Assembly: GCA_038502055.1 (NCBI GenBank)
Contig: JAXRKN010000038.1
Span: 806,001-870,000, forward strand
Source: Tanytarsus gracilentus
Taxonomy: Eukaryota > Arthropoda > Insecta > Diptera > Chironomidae
Direction of reading: 5' to 3'
DNA length: 64,000 bases
A model generated the notes under the pieces. The model saw only the letters and a list, made by a program, of their open reading frames with translations. It did no database searches and was not told where the DNA came from. Position 1 is the first letter of the stretch. Every line of letters begins with the position of its first letter. Below are positions 1-10,794 of this stretch, in pieces. The position numbers were made by a program, and so were the translations under genes.

Positions 1-862
1 GAAGAAGAAGAAGAAAAGTCAAAGAAATTTTCACAATTCTTCATTGTTGGCTGAAGATCTGCTCTTCTTATTCTTCTATACACCATCGAGAGAGAGACAG
101 AGAGAGAGCTTGAAGGTTTCGGCTAAATAATGCTCATGTAATTTATAGCTCTCTAGTCTTATTACTTATTATGTCATGTCCCACGCCTTTACATAATTCT
201 TTTATCTTCTTCTTGTTCACATTATTATTACGATTATTACTCATTTTGCTCTTTTATACGTGAGCGAAAATTGATGCTTAAGCGAGCAGAACAATTTATT
301 TTATGACGATGTCAATGTCAATTAGAGAAAGATGATTTTATAGATGCTTTTAATTTAATTAGTTGAGAATTTAATTCTATATGAAATGTAATTGCTATTT
401 GAAGAGTTAACGGAGCTTTTGATTTGCTACGTTGTGAAATTTTTGTGAGCAATTTAAATTAATTATGAAACTTTTAAAAATTTAAATTATCGCAACATTT
501 TTCAAAAAACCTTCAACTTTCCAACAAACCCAATTAAAATTTCTCGAAGGTTATGAAGGTCCAAAATAAACAAAACCAAAATTCAAAAATATATTCTTCG
601 AAATCAAGCACTAACTTTTTGAATTTATTTATTCATCATGTTTTTATTAATTAAGACTAACATTGCATAAAATTAATTCAAACATACATCACGAAATTCA
701 ATATTTGCTAATTACCATCATAAACTTTCAAAGTTAAAGCAAACACAGTAGTAAAACATGTTTAAGTTTTCTAATTAATGAAATGAGACCATGCTTTAAT
801 TAATGGCAGTAGAGTTGAGAGCTAGAGGGAGAGAGAAAAGGAAAGAAAAATTCATTGAAGCA

Positions 863-899
<37 letters not shown>

Positions 900-3809
900 A
901 AGTTGCAACATGAAAACTCTTGAGTGTGCTCAGCTGTGCAGAGAGTGAGTAAATTAAAAATGTTGCACAATCAAAAAATGCAAAAAAAAATATTAACGCA
1001 AAGAATGGAAAGAAAAATTTAATAAATTTTGTTAGGTAATTAAATTGTAATTTCATTTGGTGTTTCGCATGTTACATGCACTTTCTACATCATGTCTTGT
1101 ATGAATGTCGACCATAAAAATTTAATTAATTTCAACAAGTTAATTTGTCGTCCCTTCAAAAAACCCGTCAGCACAAAATGCAATAAGGCGCGACATTGCA
1201 ATTTATTATACGATTTATGCATGCATTTTTATGTTCTCCTTCTCTCAGTTTTAGGTTCAAGGCTTATTTGCATTTGCCGCGCGAAAAAATAATAAATTCC
1301 ACATTTGTAAATATTTTGAAGAAATCAGTCAAACATTTAATTAAATTACGATTCATTGTGGCGTACGCTGCTTTCTCGCTTGTGCTGTTGAACCATAAGA
1401 TGACAAGTCATTTGGATTGCGGAGGGAGAAAAAAAGAAAATTTGCATTGCAGGAGGCAAAAATTATGCACATCGTGAACCAATTTTTTTCGCTCTTTATG
1501 CACTCGATTGAATTTTCGTTACGCCCCGTCTTAACGTCAAGTGTAAAGCACTCAACAGTCCGCTTGATTTTTCCTATATGCAACTAAATCGCATTAAATG
1601 CACCGATCCGCGTCAATTGAAAAATGGCTTAAAATAAGCGGAATAGAGAGAAGAAATTTTCGTCTACTAAAATTTATGTTATAGGGAACATTCATAAATT
1701 ACGTCTTTTTGTTACATAAAAAATATTTTAAATTATTATTAATGAATTGAATCTTTAAAGACTGCTCACTAAAAAAATGAAGAGGTGACAAATTTTAAAT
1801 TTAGCCCAAGTTGAAGTGAAAAACAAATTCGCAATTAAGGCAATTTTATGCTCTTGACGAATTCACTCAGTCAGCATAACACTTGAGGCGCTGCAACAAA
1901 ACAGCATATTGCCATTCTCGCTGACTTTCTACCACACAAAATAATTCACCGTAAATAATTCTTAATGCCATTTAATTGAAATCTCGTGTGCAAGTGAGGA
2001 ATTGATTAAAATTAAAAGGAGAAATAAATTGAAAATTATGGATGTCGAGTTTTGTAAATCACGATTCAATCTGCAACCCCTCGATTGCAATCGCTTATCA
2101 CAGTTATCGCCAACAGCAAAAACGTTCTAAATTTGTTTCAAATTTGGAGCAAACATGTTTGCACTATGCATTGCATTGGTAATATTATTTATTTATTAAA
2201 AAATAAAAAATAAAAAGAAGAATTAAAGAAGAATAAAAAAAGAATAATTGCTAAAACCGAAAACAAAAGAGAGCGGAGCTCTTACTTATGAAATTCAAAG
2301 CAGTAATTTGCGGAAACTTTTTATGTCGAATTTAATTTAAATTTTGCACTCGAAAAACTTTAGCAATAATTTTCACAAAATGCCACTCATTAAATGTGAT
2401 AATTTCACAATGAAAATCTCTCTCGCTTTCGCACCATGAAAATTCCAAAATTCTCTCGACAAATACAAATTTAGAAATTTTTTTCCTCAATTAACAAAGC
2501 AAATAATTCATTTGGAAATGTTTCGGAAAATTTATTATTCTTTCATTTTCATTTTTATGAGTTCCTCTCTTCTTGTTATGCTTCGAAAAATGGATGAGTG
2601 AGAGAGAGAGGGTGGAAAAATTTTCAATTAAATTCTGAATGAAAATTTTCAAAGTAAACAAGACATAAATTTTATATTTAGCCTCTATGTACAGTAAAGA
2701 GTAAAATTTTGCTGGCTGAGTAAAAGCATTAGCTCAATAGGGTAGCAAACGACAGCAGAAGAGAATAAAATCAAATTTAAGGATTGCATAAATAAAAGAT
2801 TATAAATTTTTGATTTATCGTGCAAACATGAAGCGGGGGAAGCTCGCTTGAAATTAATTTATCATCAAGGCTTGCTCTCAACTGTCGTTTTAAGTCGAGT
2901 GTGTGTGTCATGTGATTTTTGATAGGAGAATAGTGTAATGAGGAACATGCGATTTTTGCATGAATGAAGAAAAAATTTGAAATTGAAAAATAAAAATCGT
3001 TTTCCAATATATGTAGAAAAAATCAGCAGACTCTCAACGATGTCGATGATGAATTGACATCGAAAATGCATGCAGAGAGGCATGGAAAAAAATTCTAGTC
3101 GACATCTTCAAACATCGAGACACATAAAAAGTGCTCAATCAAAGCTGAAAGAGAGGAAAATTAAAAAACACCACTCACGCATGTAAATTGAAAAGGCAAA
3201 CAACTAGCTGCACCTGATGTGAACAACTGAACATCCGTCGTGAACAAACATATTCTAATAATGGCGATAGCAAAAGGACACTAACAAAAAAAAATTCACA
3301 AAAATCTCAAAAAAAGGCGAGCAATTTTTCTGAATTGTTTTTTGAATGATGCGCATTGTGCTTCGCGGCGGGTAAAAGGTGCGAGTAGAAAAAAGTCAAA
3401 AACACATCAATGGCTTTTCCGCAGACACGAGTTTGTTGGTAGAGAAAAAAACTAGTGCATGCTTCGAGTGATGCTTTTAAAAATGTCAAAGGTGTGATTG
3501 AGGACTTTTTGTCAATAATTTAGTGCATCCGCCGCTGAAAGCAAAAGTACAACCACGAAACTGTTGGCAATTCATCATAGACGAGAGATTCTCTGTCAAA
3601 AAGGACCCTCTTTTTTTCGGAGGAATGTGCACATTCCGAGTTGTGAATCACTACTAGTGATGTTAGCAGAAGAAATCAACGTGCTAACAAGGCGAGTCCC
3701 AGTCTTGTTGCAATTAGCTTAAAAGATGTTTTAATTTAAAAAGCTTTCATTTTGATTTTGACTCACTTACTGGGAAAAAACTGCTTATCTTTTTTCAACT
3801 TTAAACCTT
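1..3809. other. Non-coding stretch, no gene seen
   Basis: AT-rich sequence with short purine/pyrimidine tracts. The open frames here are short, lack codon structure and resemble no protein I know. If a TOX-like gene begins near 24 kb on the minus strand, this stretch could be intron of that gene, but nothing in it proves transcription. Confidence 0.6.
867..896. repeat. (TC)15 microsatellite
   Basis: An uninterrupted run of TC dinucleotides. GA/CT tracts recur throughout the window, for example near 31.9, 48.0, 50.2, 56.1 and 60.5 kb. Confidence 0.9.
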
Positions 3810-3814
3810 TTATT
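3809..3814 (-). terminator. Poly(A) signal overlapping the PSTK stop codon
   Basis: On the minus strand the hexamer AATAAA covers the last base of codon CAA plus the TAA stop (CAATAAAAG). If used, cleavage would come 10-30 nt later and the 3' UTR would be extremely short. Confidence 0.5.
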
Positions 3815-4649
3815 GAGCATCAAGTCTATTTCTAAAGGCATTTTTTAATTCTTCAATGCTTGAAAATTCAAGTTTTTTATTCCGCATATCGTCCATAAAT
3901 TGCTTCCTCATCACATTGAGTTTGAATGAGATTCGATTCAGATTGTCAGTTGAATTTAGCTCTTGAATTTTAAGCGAGAGTTCCTTCCTTGTGATAAGAT
4001 CCATTTCATGAATAATTGATTGCTCTTGAGCGATTTTTTGAGGCTCTTCGGTGAGAGTTTCTGGAATGGACATTCGATCATTCAAATCTCTCAATAGATC
4101 ATCATCATCATCAACAATTGGCGCCTCTATTGTAATGGTGCGTGAGTTTGAGGGAACTTCTAGATCATTAAACATTTTCTCAATCACGAGTTTATCAACA
4201 GAATTAATTCTTCTGGCATTTCTTTCTACCGCAAGCTCGAGTGAACATTTAATGAAAATTTGAAAATGGTCACAGTCACAATGTCTGCTCATTTTTCTTG
4301 ATCTCTGTCGCATACTTCGAAGGTACATGTTGTCATCAAGAATGAATAATGTTGAGGTATTTCCAGGTGCCACATGGAATGAGTCGGATGGAATTTCAGT
4401 TGATAAAATCTCCCAGTCGTCCTTGAACTTTAGCAAAAGTTCCTCAATTTTATTGAAAAATTCCTCTCGATGCAGTTTGTAATCACCATCTGATAATGAT
4501 TTGAAATCGATTTTCAGCGTGTCATCAAACGACACAACCACAACATTGACGGTTAGTATATTTTTCACTGACATCCTTAAAATCCTACGTGCCAAAGTGC
4601 TCTTTCCACTTGCCGGAATTCCAACGAGGCTAACCACAAACAATTTCAT
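3810..4649 (-). CDS. PSTK: L-seryl-tRNA(Sec) kinase (PSTK), intronless
   Basis: Predicted 279-residue kinase of the PSTK family. Known for the family: PSTK uses ATP to phosphorylate Ser on Ser-tRNA(Sec), giving the Sep-tRNA(Sec) that SepSecS converts to Sec-tRNA(Sec); it acts in the cytosol. Seen here: a Walker A P-loop at residues 10-17 (GIPASGKS) directly after the start, an acidic pair D42-D43, the PSTK-type motif LDDNMYLRSMR (104-114), and CSLELAVERNARR (135-147), a lid-like basic segment. The C-terminal third is helical and charged, with an acidic DDDDD patch near residue 180. Length is about right for insect PSTK. I chose this ATG because the P-loop follows within ten residues. The TAA stop lies inside an AATAAA hexamer. 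No intron is needed. It sits alone and may be nested in the intron of a TOX-like gene starting at 24 kb. Identification is from motifs, without a database search. Confidence 0.85.
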   Translation of the reverse strand: MKLFVVSLVGIPASGKSTLARRILRMSVKNILTVNVVVVSFDDTLKIDFKSLSDGDYKLHREEFFNKIEELLLKFKDDWEILSTEIPSDSFHVAPGNTSTLFILDDNMYLRSMRQRSRKMSRHCDCDHFQIFIKCSLELAVERNARRINSVDKLVIEKMFNDLEVPSNSRTITIEAPIVDDDDDLLRDLNDRMSIPETLTEEPQKIAQEQSIIHEMDLITRKELSLKIQELNSTDNLNRISFKLNVMRKQFMDDMRNKKLEFSSIEELKNAFRNRLDAQ

Positions 4650-6159
4650 TTCACGACGTCTCTCCTAAATGGTAAAATTATTCACAAATTACTTCATAAA
4701 TCACATGATGTCGAGATCATTAAAAGTAATTCTTGTAGATTGCATCGCAAATACCGTTAGTTTCAACATAAAGCGCATAGTAGTAATTTCATCTAAAATT
4801 GACTTCATGAACTTCCTCTCGCATATCATAAATTCTAGCCACAAAATGTCATTTCTTACAATTTCATTTGTGAATATTAAGAAAATATCACCATCTGCCT
4901 GCTACTGTTTTCATAACAGATCCACTATACTTGCAAAATGTAAACATTCGTGCATGACAATTACAATGCATTGTTTGGCTTCTGGTGTGTGCTTTAGAAG
5001 TAAAAATATTATTTTTTTTAAAAATAGAGAGAAGATATTTCAATTTATATAGCAGCAATGAAGAAGGAACGTGGATAGTGAAAGAAGAAGAAGATGCTGG
5101 GAGTTCTTTAGCTATGGGTGATTGAACTTTTGATCTTCTTGCAGCAACTTCTATTCACATGGAGCTGTGTAGAACGCAGCAATAAAAAGAGAGAAGAAAA
5201 AGAAGAAATTTAATCACAATTGAAACAAAATGGACGTCATCTAATGGATTTTTTGGTGCTGAGTGAAAATGATTTTATGCAATGTTCTACAATTTAAGTA
5301 CAATGTATTTTTTTGGAGGGAGCTAAATGAAGAACACACAAAACAACTTGTTTTACAACTTTTCTTCTTCTTCTTCTTGTTTTTGCTTCAGCGCTCTTAA
5401 AAGCCACACAATTCATTTTCGTGTGTTAAAAGAAATCTATGATTAATTAACAGAAATCAAGTAATAAATTTGAAGCCTTTTTTAGTGCTCATGCCCTGAG
5501 CCCGTTTGTTTGATGTGTGAGTGCTTTTACACGCAAAGTCAATTGGGGAGGGGTGAAGAAGAATAATGAACGAAAAACCTCAATTAACGATAATTTAAGT
5601 TTTATTGTTTGGAAGTTTTTTATGGGACCGCGTGTAAAGACCCAAAAAAATTCTTCTTTTAATTTACATTCCACCAACGTCTAATTAATCATACTAAACT
5701 CTTAATTTGGATAAAAAAAAAAGTTCGAACGTTCCTTTCTACTTCGTCCGCTCAAGGAAGATAATAAAAACTTTTCCCTCCTAACTCTCCCCTCATTTAA
5801 GCATTAATGAGTTGATGATTCGCGCAATTAATATCAATTTCAAAAAGATTTTTTTTCTAACTACTTCATCACTGAAATATTTATGGTTCATAATTTTCTC
5901 TCTCTGTGTATGAGTTCATCGCTCGCAAGGTGTATATGAGCGTTAAATTAATTTATGTGCTAATTTTTCTCATCAGCATATAAAAAGATTTTTAATGCCG
6001 GAGATTTTTAAGAAATTCCATTTAGTTTTCTGTGCTATTGAAATGCTGCAAACAGGGGCGATTTACTCTAATTTACACTCTTTTAAAAAAATAAATTCAA
6101 TAAATATATAAATTTATTTAAAAAAATTAATTCCTAATTTATATTTTCGAGTACATCGC
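4650..6159. other. PSTK upstream flank; possible decayed reading frames, otherwise non-coding
   Basis: Just upstream of PSTK, at 4699-4900 on the minus strand, there is an open frame of about 65 codons that ends 49 nt before the PSTK ATG. The plus strand is open across 4669-5052 in the codon-aligned antisense register. Neither frame has a recognised domain. The upstream part of the minus frame is broken by TGA and TAG. From 5.05 to 6.16 kb I see only AT-rich non-coding sequence. Confidence 0.4.
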
Positions 6160-6164
6160 CCCTG
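6160..6164. repeat. Left 5-bp target-site duplication CCCTG
   Basis: CCCTG directly before the CACAGTG terminus of the fold-back element. It is repeated at 8046-8050 directly after the other terminus. Confidence 0.8.
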
Positions 6165-8045
6165 CACAGTGTTCGGAAAAAATGAAATTTTGGCCAAAAT
6201 TCTGAAAGTTAACTTTTCTTATAGATTTTGGGCCCAGGAACTCGGGAAAAATAGCTAAAATTTTTTTTGACCAACCAGTGCCTCTCTAGAGGTACCTTAA
6301 ATTTTACACCTTTGAGGGGCCATAACTACCTCAAAAATGAATATTTTTTTAATCTGTTTTCGGATTCGAGTAGCTTTTACTAAGAATTATAATATTTATA
6401 TAATAACTTGACCACTCTGGCATACCATGCGACCTGTAGGATAAAAAGTCCTTAATGACCCGTCAAGGCAGAAAACATGTACAATGTTTAAAAAAAATTT
6501 TTTTCGCCTAAAATATTCCTTGTTGAAAATCAGTAAAAAAAATATAATTTGGGACCGTACACTAGTACAAAGTTTTCGAGCTAGAGCACTTTGAAGATTT
6601 TCAATATATATTTTCAATTTTCACTTTTTTGTACCTAGCTTTTTTTTAAATGCATCTTTTCCAAATCTGGTTTCGGTTGTTAATAGTAATTAATAAGAGC
6701 TTTATTTTAGTATATCAACCTTTAAACTTTAGTCCTCAATTGGTCCCAAAAATTCCAAAAATCGTTAATTTTTAAATCTCATAAATCAAAAAACCCTCAA
6801 AAAATGTATGATGTACAAATTTTAAAAAATAAAACTTTTGTTTAAAGTATTCCTTGTTGAAAACTGAGTTAAAAAAATACAACTTGGTTCCGTACACCAG
6901 TACAAAGTTTTCGAGCTAGAGCACTTTAAAGATTTTCAATATTAATTTTTTTAAACAACAATTCATTTTATATCCAGAATTTGAAGATTCCGATGACAAT
7001 AATGACGTTAAAGTAATTAATGAAGATGAAAAACAAGATTTTGACATTTTGGAAGAAATGAACCGTTTGAGAATTATTTTTTAGGCGAAAAATTGATTTT
7101 GGATTATAGTGTGTAAAAAAAATCAAAAATTTAACCTTGACAGTCAAATTTTCTAAAGTATGATTTTTTTTTATCATTTTATTGTAAACTGGATTTAATT
7201 AGAAATTGACTAAGAACAAAAAATCCAATTTAAAAAAATTTGCATGAGAAAAGTGAAAAAAAATTAGTATTGAAAATCTTTAAAGTGCTCTAGCTCGAAA
7301 ACTTTGTATTGGTGTACGAAACCAAGTTGTACTTTTTTAACTCAGTTTTCAACAAGGAATACTTTAAACAAAAGTTTTATTTTTTAAAATTTGTACATCA
7401 TACTTTTTTTGAGGGTTTTTTGATTTATGAGATTTAAAAATTAACGATTTTTGGAATTTTTGGGACCAATTGAGGACTAAAGTTTAAAGGTTGATATACT
7501 AAAATAAAGCTCTTATTAATTACTATTAACAACCGAAACCAGATTTGGAAAAGATGCATTTAAAAAAAAGCTAGGTACAAAAAAGTGAAAATTGAAAATA
7601 TATATTGAAAATCTTCAAAGTGCTCTAGCTCGAAAACTTTGTACTAGTGTACGGTCCCAAATTATAATTTTTTTTAGTGATTTTTAACAAGGAATATTTT
7701 AGGCGAAAAATTTTTTTTTAAAACATTGTACATGTTTTCTGCCTTGACGGGTCATTAAGGACTTTTTATCCTACAGGTCGCATGGTATGCCAGAGTGGTC
7801 AAGTTATTATATAAATATTATAATTCTTAGTAAAAGCTACTCGAATCCGAAAACAGATTAAAAAAATATTCATTTTTTAGGTAGTTATGGCCCCTCAAAG
7901 GTGTAAAATTTAAGGTACCTCTAGAGAGGCACTGGTTGGTCAAAAAAAATTTTAGCTATTTTTTCCGAGTTCCTGGGCCCAAAATCTATAAGAAAAGTTA
8001 ACTTTCAGAATTTTGGCCAAAATTTCATTTTTTCCGAACACTGTG
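6165..8045. mobile_element. Fold-back DNA transposon, ~790-bp inverted arms, CACAGTG termini (Transib-like)
   Basis: A 1881-bp element. Its left arm (about 6165-6952) reappears as a near-identical reverse complement at about 7257-8045, around a ~304-bp spacer. Both ends begin CACAGTGTTCGG, and the element is flanked by CCCTG on each side, a 5-bp duplication. Known: Transib elements make 5-bp GC-rich duplications, and their termini start with a heptamer like that of the RAG recombination signal (CACAGTG). That makes Transib the best superfamily guess, but no transposase core is present. Each arm holds an internal ~330-bp direct duplication carrying the module CGAGCTAGAGCACTTT, so four copies occur (near 6577, 6912, 7282 and 7622). 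It is non-autonomous. Arm similarity implies recent formation or gene conversion between the arms. Confidence 0.85.
6962..7084 (+). pseudogene. Remnant of a transposase-like C-terminus in the fold-back spacer
   Basis: A clean 40-codon open frame ends in TAG inside the single-copy spacer. It is strongly acidic (FEDSDDNNDVKV, then NEDEKQDFDILEEMNRL). Acidic tails of this sort are common at transposase C-termini. It has no start codon of its own and continues open only a short way into the left arm, so it looks like the last piece of an autonomous parent's coding region. This is inference: I could not match it to a named transposase. Confidence 0.4.
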
Positions 8046-8050
8046 CCCTG
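8046..8050. repeat. Right 5-bp target-site duplication CCCTG
   Basis: Matches 6160-6164, on the outer side of the CACTGTG terminus. Confidence 0.8.
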
Positions 8051-10382
8051 GTTGTAGATTAAAACTGATTTCTAAATAGTTTTGAATTTACATAAGTTCA
8101 TAATAATTTAAGACATTTAAATAATCTCTGACGTCAATCAACAGTAGCAATTTCTCTTGAAATTCAATTATATATTTCGAATCTCATACAAGAATCGTTC
8201 CTCCAAGAAAGGCATGTATAAGAGAAAGACATAAATCCAAAAATGAGCAACTTGTTGACGGTGACACTTTTGCGTACTCTCTTAACCTTTTTCGATGTAA
8301 GTGAAAAATCTCACACTTATGTTACGGAGATGTAAAACAATAAGGAAAAGTTTCTTGGGGATTTTTATGTGTCAAGAGTGTGAAGGTTTAAATTTTCTGT
8401 TGATTTTACTCCTGGGTTTTTCTTTGCAGAAACACATATCGGCCTCAATTTATTTACAAACTGTTTTTTGCAATTGAAACAATCGACAATATTTTTTTCT
8501 TCTTATTTATACATTCCAATATATTCAAATTGCATTACGATTTCTAATTAACCGTTTAGCCTCTTTTAAAGTGTTGACCTTTTCTCTCTCTTTCTTCTAA
8601 TTCTCTTCGTCGATGCATATTTGAGGAATAAAAAAAAAGTATGTCGAATATTTTATTAACTTACAAACAACTGATCAGAAGCCTGACTCTTTTTTGAGGC
8701 CAACAACATTTTTTTCCCTACCATTTTTCCACAGCTTCGCTGAACTGTTGCAGCTCTCTTGTACAAGAGGTGAAGAATGAAGCATAGAAAAAAAATAAGA
8801 AGAAGCAAAATTGTTTGAAAATTACATTCGTTAGAGAACCTCAAGATAATTTTCTTCTCCACCAAGAGAGTTCGACAAAAGGCAAATACAGAAGCCCATA
8901 AAATAATTGCTTCCAGCATCAGCAGCTACAGATTGATTTTCATGAGTTTCACATCTAATGAATGCCCGATAAAAAAATATATCTTTTTAATTTTTATCGA
9001 ATCGTCCCATCGGGTGTAATTCAATCAAAGCATCATTAAATCATCATAAAAAATAAAAAATGAGATGAGAATCGTTAAAAAAATTTTGTCCATTAATTAA
9101 AAGATATTTATTTTTTTCTTTTTTTATTGGCGACTTCTCTAAATTTATTTTGAGTCCACTTAGAGCGATCTATCATGTTTCATAGATAACAACGGAGCAG
9201 CCGAACTTACATAAAAAAGAAGTTACTCCACATTGTCATCATTAATGGAGTCCATTTATCATTTTAATGGTTACATTTTTTAATTGATTGAAGAGAGCTC
9301 GAGAAGATGAAAATTAATTCAAAAATGTATCAAACTTCATTGATTATCTCAATTTTCATTGACAATTTCCTGTGTGTCGAATTCTCGAGTGTTGAGTTGA
9401 GGAGGGATCAAAAGCACAATCGCCGATATGATTAATGAAGAGACAGGTGAAGTTGATGACACTCACTCATATTTATGACCATATGGAAAAATTCTCAACT
9501 AATAAATACATTATAGTAATTGAATGAAAATTATAGAGCAAGATAAAACTGAATTGCGTCGGAGGAAAAATAAATGTGTGTCTATTGTATGAATATTTAA
9601 AATTCTTCGGGGGTGACCTTATGCATGAAAACAACTTTTATAATAGGAGCTCCTTTTTATGTTGTAAAAAATTAATTGCCAACATCTCAAATTAAAATTC
9701 ACACAGAACTCATTCACGTTTATAACGTTCTTAAATCTCTCTTTTATATCACTCAATAAACTCTCATTTAATTATCAAATAAATTTCTTCCATTCGCCCC
9801 TCACATTTCATGATATTGGGAGCTTCCTTAAAAAAATATATAAAAACATAAAATAATTCACTTTAGTAAACACAAAAAAAACTAAAAGACAATAAAAATT
9901 ACGACTAGAAGCTCTGCGCTTAGACAGATTAGATGGTCATTGTGTCGATAAAAACTGGCGATAATTAAATAAACTTTTACAGCCCACCTTTAGTGCCAAC
10001 AGTTAAATATATGTGTGCCTTAAAAAAGGTGAATAGTTTAAAAAATTTTTGTCGTAAATTACAAATTTAAGAGCAGAGGAGAGTAAAGTTAAAGGGAAGG
10101 AGAGTTGTGATTTATAACCGATCATAAAAAACGAATTAATTTCTTGCCTGACATCACCGTGTGTGCCTTGACATTAAAAACAAAGAGCTAGCAGCAGCGC
10201 AAGCTCTAGTGTTTCACAATATATACAAAAAGACATGTTGCATATATGCGAAGTTTATGCACCTGATGCACCAACAAGATGCTCACTTTGCACACGATTA
10301 ACTTTGATGTCATTGAAATGACAATGATAATGCATAATTAAGTTTTACATGCAAAATAAGACATCCGAAGAGACCACACAGT
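8051..10382. other. Non-coding stretch, no gene seen
   Basis: AT-rich sequence between two DNA transposon relics. The short open frames have no recognisable domain. No tRNA, rRNA or tandem array was seen. Confidence 0.6.
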
Positions 10383-10390
10383 CTCAGATG

Positions 10391-10786
10391 TAGAGGTTTC
10401 GAAAATCCCGGGATTTCAAATTTCGGGATCCCGGGACTGAAAGACCTGTAAACCCGGGATCCCGGGATCCCGAAAACGGGATTTCATTAAAAAAAAGGCA
10501 ATATCTTCCCTCATTTTTCAGCACTTTCGTCATGCAAAAAAATTATTTCTTGTTGAAGTAATCGTGCACTTTTAAACCTTTATTTTAATATCGAAATCTA
10601 TACTTGTTGCTTATAATTAAAAAAATTTATTCCCCTTCGTATTTCAAAAAATAACGACAAATTAGTGAAAAATTTAGATATTTTTAAATCCCGGGATCCC
10701 GAAGAAAAAACGCGGGATCTCGGGATTGAAAAACTGTCCGGGATTCCCCGGGATTTCGGGATCCCGGGATCCCGCCGAAACCTCTA
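10391..10786. mobile_element. hAT-type MITE, 396 bp, with CCCGGGATCCCGGG subterminal motifs
   Basis: Terminal inverted repeats TAGAGGTTTCG / CGAAACCTCTA are flanked by the perfect 8-bp direct repeat CTCAGATG (10383-10390 and 10787-10794). An 8-bp duplication is diagnostic of the hAT superfamily, among a few others. Both subterminal regions are packed with short palindromic GGGATCCC/CCCGGG units that stand out against the AT-rich host. The ~230-bp middle is AT-rich and non-coding. No transposase is present, so it moved with help in trans. The exact duplication implies a fairly recent insertion. Confidence 0.9.
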
Positions 10787-10794
10787 CTCAGATG

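Noticed and set aside
4880..5000. In-frame TGA upstream of PSTK as a possible selenocysteine codon
   Set aside because: A TAG follows three codons later in the same frame, no SECIS-like structure was evident and no selenoprotein motif is present.
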